Source of the DNA: an uncultured Caulobacter sp.
GTDB lineage: Bacteria; Pseudomonadota; Alphaproteobacteria; Caulobacterales; Caulobacteraceae
NCBI GenBank assembly: GCA_937991555.1
Contig: CALKHU010000253.1
Location: 1-6,128 of the forward strand
DNA: 6,128 nucleotides
Reading direction: 5' to 3'
Each line of letters starts with the position of its first letter. Positions within the stretch are counted from its first letter, which is position 1. A program made the translations under genes and the position numbers. The notes under the pieces were generated by a model that saw nothing but the letters and a program-made list of their open reading frames with translations, did not search any database and was not told the DNA's origin. Positions 1 through 6,128 of this stretch are shown in pieces.

Positions 1-644
1 AGCTTCATGCGCATGAAGACCGAAACGCCCAGCAGGCCCACCGAGACGAGGAACGGGATGCGCCAGCCCCAGGCGGTGAACGCCTCCTCGCCCATCGCCG
101 TGCGGGTCGCCAGGATGACGATCAGCGCGCCGAACAGGCCGAAGGCGGCCGAGGTCTGGATCCAGCCGGTCATCTCGCCGCGGCGGTGCTCCGGCGCGTG
201 CTCGGCGACGTAGATGGCCGCCCCGCCGTACTCGCCGCCCAGCGCGGTGCCCTGGATGATCCGCATGATGATCAGCAGGATCGGCGCGACGATTCCCGCC
301 TGCTCGAAGGTCGGCAGCAGGCCGATGGCGAAGGTCGCGCCCCCCATCAGGATGACGGTGATCAGGAAGGCGCCCTTGCGCCCGGCCCTGTCGCCGATGC
401 GGCCGAAGATCAGCGCGCCCAGCGGCCGGAAGAAGAAGCCGGCGCCGAACAGGGCGAGGGCCGCCAGCACCCCGGCGGTCTCGCCGAGCTCGGAGAAGAA
501 GTTCTTGCCGATGATCGAGGTCAGGGCCCCGAACACGAAGAAGTCGTACCATTCAAACGCCGTGCCGGCCGACGAGGCCGCGACGACCGTGCGCATGGAA
601 GCCTTCGACTCCGCTCCCGGCTGTTCCGCCGTCGTGTCCGCCAT
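1..644 (-). CDS. MHS-family MFS transporter (metabolite:H+ symporter), N-terminal 214 residues, partial
   Basis: This is the N-terminal part of a major facilitator superfamily permease of the metabolite:H+ symporter group (relatives of ProP, KgtP and ShiA), an inner-membrane carrier that moves a small organic solute with protons. Translation from the ATG at 644 gives a polar tail of about 20 residues, then the group's typical opening GTAFEWYDFFVFGAL (residues 27-41, TM1). FFFRPLGALIFGRIGDRAGRK (about 71-90) contains the MFS motif A loop between TM2 and TM3 with its Asp and Arg residues. RIIQGTALGGEYGGAAIYVAEHAP (128-151) is the TM4 signature, and GWRIPFL is at 193-199. The reading frame stays open to base 1, so about half or more of the protein (family length roughly 430-550 residues) lies outside. 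Upstream of the start there is only a G-rich stretch about 10 bases away, so a start at Met17 is possible. The substrate cannot be inferred from this half. It follows the kinase gene by 61 bp in the same direction. Confidence 0.93.
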   Translation of the reverse strand, partial: MADTTAEQPGAESKASMRTVVAASSAGTAFEWYDFFVFGALTSIIGKNFFSELGETAGVLAALALFGAGFFFRPLGALIFGRIGDRAGRKGAFLITVILMGGATFAIGLLPTFEQAGIVAPILLIIMRIIQGTALGGEYGGAAIYVAEHAPEHRRGEMTGWIQTSAAFGLFGALIVILATRTAMGEEAFTAWGWRIPFLVSVGLLGVSVFMRMK

Positions 645-653
645 GGTCTGGAA

Positions 654-670
654 TCCCCCGCTTTTGGGGA
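654..670 (-). promoter_or_regulatory. Small inverted repeat just upstream of the MFS gene
   Basis: On the minus strand the sequence reads TCCCC, a 7-base loop (AAAAGCG), then GGGGA. This could form a 5-bp hairpin ending about 10 bases before the ATG at 644. There is no T run after it, so it does not look like an intrinsic terminator. Its second arm is the only purine-rich stretch that could act as a ribosome binding site for the MFS start. It could therefore be a structured leader or an operator half-site pair, or simply chance in GC-rich DNA. The rest of the 61-bp gap (645-705) shows nothing recognisable. Confidence 0.3.
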
Positions 671-705
671 ACGTCTAGCAGAGCGCCCCGCCGGAGCGGA
701 AGCGG

Positions 706-3042
<2,337 letters not shown>

Positions 3043-3086
3043 CGCGCCCTGCCGCTGCCGCGTGGAGACCATGGGGGCCAAATGGT

Positions 3087-3111
3087 GAATCTCCGGTTTG
3101 CGACAGGAGTC
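3087..3111. other. Pair of GANTC sites between hydroxylase and kinase genes
   Basis: GAATC at 3087-3091 and GAGTC at 3107-3111 start 20 bp apart in the 71-bp gap. GANTC is the target of the CcrM adenine methyltransferase in alphaproteobacteria, where sites in promoters can make transcription follow the cell cycle. No convincing -10/-35 pair or CtrA-type TTAA repeat is visible beside them, so a promoter here is only a possibility. Confidence 0.35.
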
Positions 3112-3113
3112 CG

Positions 3114-3797
3114 CTAGGGTTCTGCCCACATTCTCAGGAGGTTGTGGTAGGTCCCGGTCAGCGCGATGACCGATGGGTCGTCCTGGCCCAGGCCCTGGGC
3201 GGCTCGCTGGATGGCCAGGTCCATGTCGAACAGGAGCGCCCGCTTCGCATCCTCCCGCACCAGGCTCTGGATCCAGAAGAAGGACGACACCCGCTCGCCG
3301 CGGGTGACCGGCTCGACCCGGTGCAGGCTGGAGGCGGGATAGAGGATCGCATCCCCCGCGCCGAGCTTGACCTCGTGGACGCCGTAGGTGTCGTCGACGA
3401 CCAGTTCGCCGCCGTCATAGGCCTCGGGCTCGGTCAGGAAGACGGTCATCGACAGGTCGGTGCGAATGCGCAGCGCGCCGTCGCGGGTCTGCCGGATCGC
3501 GTTGTCGATGTGATCGCCGAAGGTCTCTCCGCCGCCGTAGCGGTTGAACAGCGGTGGAAAGATCCTGGCCGGCAGGGCCCCCGCGACGAACAGCGGGTTC
3601 TTCTGCAGCGCCGCCAGGATCGCCGCCCCGGCCTCCTTCGCAGCCGGCGAGTCCTCGGGCAGCTGTCGGTTGCGCTTGGCGAGGCCGGACTGGAAGCCGG
3701 AGGTGACGTTGCCGTCCACCCAGTCGGCGGCGTCGATCAGGCCGCGCAGGCGCGCGACCTCGTCCTTGCCGAGCACGCCGGGGATCTGGAGCATCAT
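3114..3797 (-). CDS. piuC: PKHD-type Fe(II)/2-oxoglutarate-dependent hydroxylase, PiuC/YbiX family
   Basis: A full-length 227-residue cytoplasmic dioxygenase of the PiuC/YbiX family, which matches the family's usual length of about 225 residues. It opens MMLQIPGVL, close to the E. coli YbiX opening MMYHIPGVL as I remember it, which fixes the start at 3797; GGAG lies 7 bases upstream. The double-stranded beta-helix core carries the iron-binding triad H96 and D98 (FGDHIDNAIR) and H159 (SSLHRVEP), and the 2-oxoglutarate-binding Arg is R169 in TRGERVSSFFWIQS. The family signatures YDGGELVVDDTYG (127-139) and the C-terminal YHNLLRMWAEP are intact. Genes of this family sit beside catecholate siderophore receptors (fiu-ybiX, piuA-piuC) and are induced by iron starvation; their natural substrate is not firmly known, and action on siderophores or their breakdown products is a guess. 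Here it follows the receptor gene after 83 bp, same direction, so the operon is conserved. The kinase gene follows 71 bp further. Confidence 0.95.
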   Translation of the reverse strand: MMLQIPGVLGKDEVARLRGLIDAADWVDGNVTSGFQSGLAKRNRQLPEDSPAAKEAGAAILAALQKNPLFVAGALPARIFPPLFNRYGGGETFGDHIDNAIRQTRDGALRIRTDLSMTVFLTEPEAYDGGELVVDDTYGVHEVKLGAGDAILYPASSLHRVEPVTRGERVSSFFWIQSLVREDAKRALLFDMDLAIQRAAQGLGQDDPSVIALTGTYHNLLRMWAEP

Positions 3798-3799
3798 GG

Positions 3800-3815
3800 C
3801 CGGTCTCCGTACCGG
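3800..3815 (-). promoter_or_regulatory. Ribosome binding site of the hydroxylase gene in the loop of a small hairpin
   Basis: On the minus strand CCGGT, loop ACGGAG, ACCGG forms a perfect 5-bp stem that ends three bases before the ATG at 3797. The Shine-Dalgarno GGAG lies in the 6-base loop. The site is clear and supports the start; whether the stem forms and affects translation is inference. Confidence 0.5.
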
Positions 3816-3823
3816 GAAAAGGA

Positions 3824-3841
3824 CGCCCCGCCCATGGGGCG
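3824..3841 (-). terminator. Terminator-like hairpin between receptor and hydroxylase genes
   Basis: On the minus strand CGCCCC, loop ATGGGC, GGGGCG forms a perfect 6-bp GC stem, followed after TCC by TTTT. It begins 39 bp after the receptor stop codon and ends 26 bp before the hydroxylase start. The T run is short and displaced by three bases, so this is a weak terminator at best. It may instead give partial read-through, setting a lower hydroxylase level than receptor level, or protect the 3' end of the receptor mRNA. Confidence 0.4.
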
Positions 3842-3880
3842 AGGCGCAGGGCAAGACCGGATCGAGGGCCTTGGGGAGGA

Positions 3881-6128
3881 TCAGAACCGGTAGGTCAGGG
3901 TCACCTGCGCCGAGCGCGCCTCGCCGGGCGTCGCCCAGCCGAAGCCGTTCGAGGAGCGGATGCGGACGTAGTAATCCTCGTCCGTCAGGTTCTTGAGGTT
4001 GAGCTGAAGCTGCACGGCGTCGCTCGCCGTCCAGGTGACGGCCGCGCTGTGCACCCAGTAGTCGGGCGCATGATAGAGCGTCGGCGAGTTGGTCGGCCGC
4101 TGGAACGCGTACTGCCCCGAGTAGGTCGCGCCGTAGCCGACCATGATGCTGTCGGTGACCATGTAGGTGGTCCACAGGTTCAGGGCGTGCTCGGGCGTGT
4201 TCGGGATCGGGTCGCCCTTCTGGAGATCGACGGCGCCGCTCACCACGCTCTGCAGGATTTCGCTGTCGAGGTAGGTGTAGTTGGCGAGGATCGTCCAGCG
4301 CTCGTTGATCTGTCCGGCCGCGCCGAGGGTCACGCCGCGCACCCGCGACTTGCCGTCGAGCTGCTGGGGCAGGTTGGTGGTGATGTCGTTGACGCGGTAC
4401 TTGCTGCGCTCGTTCTGGAAGACCGCGCCGGTCAGCGACAGCCGGCCGCCGAGAGCGTCCCACTTGGCCCCGATCTCGAACACCCGCCCCTCCTCGGGAT
4501 CGACGTCGCAGTTGGGGTTGGTGGTGACCGAGCAGCCGCCGTTGACCGTGCCTTGCGACGGCGTCTGGGTGTTGCCGTACACGGCGTAGATGCTGGCGTC
4601 GGGCAGCGGCTTGTAGACAAGGCCGACCCGGTAGGAGAACAGCCCTTCCTCGCTCTCGGCGCGGGTTGTGGCGCCCGCCGTCGGGACGCCTCCGACCACC
4701 GTGTAGGGCGTGGACACGAACTGGCCGTCGTTGCGCTCGTAGCGCAGACCGGCGTTGATCTGCCAGCGCTCCGAAAGCTCGACGGTGTCGAACAGGTAGA
4801 GGGCCTGGTTGTCGAGTTCACCGCTGCTCAGCGCGCTGCGGAAAAAGTTGCGCGGCCCGGCGTAGACATTGAGCGGGTCACGGATGTCCATCGGCGGATA
4901 GGCCGGCGCGACGCCGGCGGCGGTCCTTTGGATGTTGCCGGTGTCGAGGTCGTAGGTCTCGTGCGAGATCGTGAAACCGACGACCATGGTGTGCGCCAGG
5001 CCGAAGGTCTCGAACCGGATGTTCAGGTCCGTCTGGCTGACCCACTGCTGGTTCTCGGTGTCGCGGATGTTCCCGCGCGGACCGCTGGGGGCGTAGAAGC
5101 CCGGGGCGCCGCAGGCGACCGGCGCGAAGGCGGCGGACGGCTGGGCGCTGAAGCCGTTGTCCAGGCACCAGGTCCCCTGCGGCGGGTTCACCAGGGTGTA
5201 CTGCGTCACCTTCTGCCAGCGGCTGATGTTCGACAGGATCAGCCCGTCGCCGATCTCCCAGCGCAGGCGGCCGGTGAGGCTGTCGACCTGGATCTCCTGC
5301 CGGTCCATGTTCCGGTAGCCGAAGTAGTCGGACGCATCGACGCCCGGCAGCGGGCCGTTGACGATGACGTTGGACCCATAGGGCACGCCGTACTCGGGCG
5401 TGTTCTCGTCCTCCTGGTGGAAGTAGGACAGCGTCGCGGTCACCGGCCCCCCGAGGCCGACGGTGACCGACGGCGCGATTCCCCAGCGCGCGTAGGTTTC
5501 GACGTCGCGGCCCGGCACGTCGTTGCTGTGAACCATCGCGTTGAGGCGCACGGCGACGTCGTCGCCCAGGGTCTTGTTGGCGTCGACTGTCAGGCGGCCG
5601 TAGCGGTCTGTCCCCGCGCCGGCTGTGACGGTGGTGCGGTCGCCGCCGGTCGGCAGCTTGCTGACCAGGTTGATGGAGCCGCCCATGGAGCCGGCGCCGG
5701 CGTAGACAGAGTTCGCGCCGTTCACGACCTCGATCTGCTGGATGTTGAACGGGTCGCTGCGGCTGTACTGGGCGCTGTCGCGAAGGCCGTCGGAGGTGAT
5801 GTCGTTGCTGGCCGCATAGCCGCGCAGATTGATGCTGTCGCCGTAGCCGCCGCCGCCCTCGCCGGCGCCGAAGGTGATCCCCGGGACGGTGGTCAGGATG
5901 TCCCGCAGGCCCATCAGGTTCTGGTCGCGGATCGTCCGGTCGGAGACGACGGTGATGGTCTGCGGGGTGTCGACCGGGGCCGAGGTGATCTTGGTCGACG
6001 ACGGCTTCGGCGTTTTCTGGCCGTAGACGTCCACGCTCGAGACCTCGACCCCCGCGTCGGCTTCGGCCGCCGTCGCCACGGCGGCATCCCCGGCGGCGAG
6101 CGCCGCGCCCGGGGCCAGGCTGAGGCCG
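3881..6128 (-). CDS. TonB-dependent siderophore receptor (Fiu/PiuA-like), 5' end outside the window
   Basis: An outer-membrane receptor that imports a ferric siderophore using energy from TonB-ExbB-ExbD. The frame is open to the window edge (first full codon at 6127), giving 748 residues and the stop at 3881. The first visible residues, GLSLAPGAALA, look like the end of a signal peptide with an A-L-A cleavage site, so the true start lies just beyond the window. Next come a TonB-box-like VEVSSVDVYG (about 27-36), the plug domain (about 52-156; TPQTITVVSDRTIRDQ, VPGITFG, LRGY, IEVVNGANSVYAGAG, GGSINLVSK) and a long barrel ending in LTYRF with the terminal Phe typical of outer-membrane proteins. 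GDPIPNTPEHALNLW and LKNLTDEDYYVR are common receptor motifs near the C-terminus. Four Cys occur as two close pairs in likely external loops (codons near 5166/5112 and 4533/4509). The neighbouring hydroxylase gene points to a catecholate-type substrate, by analogy with fiu-ybiX and piuA-piuC. The promoter and any Fur site are out of view. Confidence 0.94.
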   Translation of the reverse strand, partial: GLSLAPGAALAAGDAAVATAAEADAGVEVSSVDVYGQKTPKPSSTKITSAPVDTPQTITVVSDRTIRDQNLMGLRDILTTVPGITFGAGEGGGGYGDSINLRGYAASNDITSDGLRDSAQYSRSDPFNIQQIEVVNGANSVYAGAGSMGGSINLVSKLPTGGDRTTVTAGAGTDRYGRLTVDANKTLGDDVAVRLNAMVHSNDVPGRDVETYARWGIAPSVTVGLGGPVTATLSYFHQEDENTPEYGVPYGSNVIVNGPLPGVDASDYFGYRNMDRQEIQVDSLTGRLRWEIGDGLILSNISRWQKVTQYTLVNPPQGTWCLDNGFSAQPSAAFAPVACGAPGFYAPSGPRGNIRDTENQQWVSQTDLNIRFETFGLAHTMVVGFTISHETYDLDTGNIQRTAAGVAPAYPPMDIRDPLNVYAGPRNFFRSALSSGELDNQALYLFDTVELSERWQINAGLRYERNDGQFVSTPYTVVGGVPTAGATTRAESEEGLFSYRVGLVYKPLPDASIYAVYGNTQTPSQGTVNGGCSVTTNPNCDVDPEEGRVFEIGAKWDALGGRLSLTGAVFQNERSKYRVNDITTNLPQQLDGKSRVRGVTLGAAGQINERWTILANYTYLDSEILQSVVSGAVDLQKGDPIPNTPEHALNLWTTYMVTDSIMVGYGATYSGQYAFQRPTNSPTLYHAPDYWVHSAAVTWTASDAVQLQLNLKNLTDEDYYVRIRSSNGFGWATPGEARSAQVTLTYRF

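Noticed and set aside
3043..3113. Sigma70-type promoter for the kinase gene
   Set aside because: No pair of -35 and -10 elements with acceptable spacing could be found on the minus strand; only the GANTC sites stand out.
3043..3129. Upstream extension of the kinase to GTG 3129 or ATG 3072
   Set aside because: GTG 3129 lies inside the end of the hydroxylase gene and has no reason to be preferred. ATG 3072 has GGAG only about 18 bases away. The added residues do not look like PAS sequence. ATG 3072 cannot be fully excluded.
3144..3893. A 249-residue plus-strand frame over the hydroxylase gene
   Set aside because: It is antisense to a full-length PiuC-family protein with all active-site residues and has no motif of its own.
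3798..4463. N-terminal extension of the hydroxylase into the receptor gene
   Set aside because: The added residues are Arg-rich out-of-frame receptor sequence; the family start MMLQIPGVL and a good ribosome binding site place the start at 3797.
6077..6079. GTG as the start codon of the receptor
   Set aside because: The in-frame codons before it encode what looks like the end of a signal peptide, so the start is beyond the window edge.

Overview
The window is about 6.1 kb of GC-rich DNA (roughly two thirds G+C) in which every supported gene lies on the minus strand, so the biological order runs from high to low coordinates: TonB-dependent siderophore receptor (3881-6128, N-terminus cut by the window edge), PiuC/YbiX-type Fe(II)/2-oxoglutarate hydroxylase (3114-3797), soluble PAS-rich hybrid histidine kinase (706-3042), and an MHS-family MFS transporter (1-644, C-terminal part cut by the window edge). 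The GC content, codon choice, the receptor type, a large soluble hybrid kinase and sparse GANTC sites that cluster between genes all suggest an alphaproteobacterium, probably of the Caulobacter/Phenylobacterium/Brevundimonas kind. This is inference; no taxonomic marker gene is present.

Region by region: 3881-6128 encodes the end of a signal peptide, a TonB-box-like segment, a plug domain and a 22-strand-type beta-barrel ending in the usual aromatic residue. The 83-bp gap 3798-3880 holds a GC-rich hairpin followed by a short T run, then a small hairpin with the ribosome binding site of the hydroxylase in its loop. 3114-3797 is a full-length PKHD hydroxylase with all metal and cosubstrate residues. 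The 71-bp gap 3043-3113 has no convincing promoter but carries two GANTC sites 20 bp apart. 706-3042 is an intact kinase with three PAS domains, HisKA, HATPase_c and a C-terminal receiver domain, and no membrane segment. The 61-bp gap 645-705 has one small inverted repeat and one GANTC site. 1-644 is the N-terminal half of a metabolite:H+ symporter.

How they work together: receptor plus PiuC/YbiX hydroxylase is the known fiu-ybiX (E. coli) and piuA-piuC (Pseudomonas) arrangement of iron-starvation loci, so this half is most likely a catecholate-type siderophore uptake unit. The kinase follows in the same direction after a short gap and could be co-transcribed, but its signal and partner are not visible. 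The transporter may be a separate unit. I see no mobile element, CRISPR array, RNA gene or clearly new system here. The points most worth a second look are the kinase placed behind the iron-uptake pair, the hairpins between receptor and hydroxylase, and the intergenic clustering of GANTC sites.
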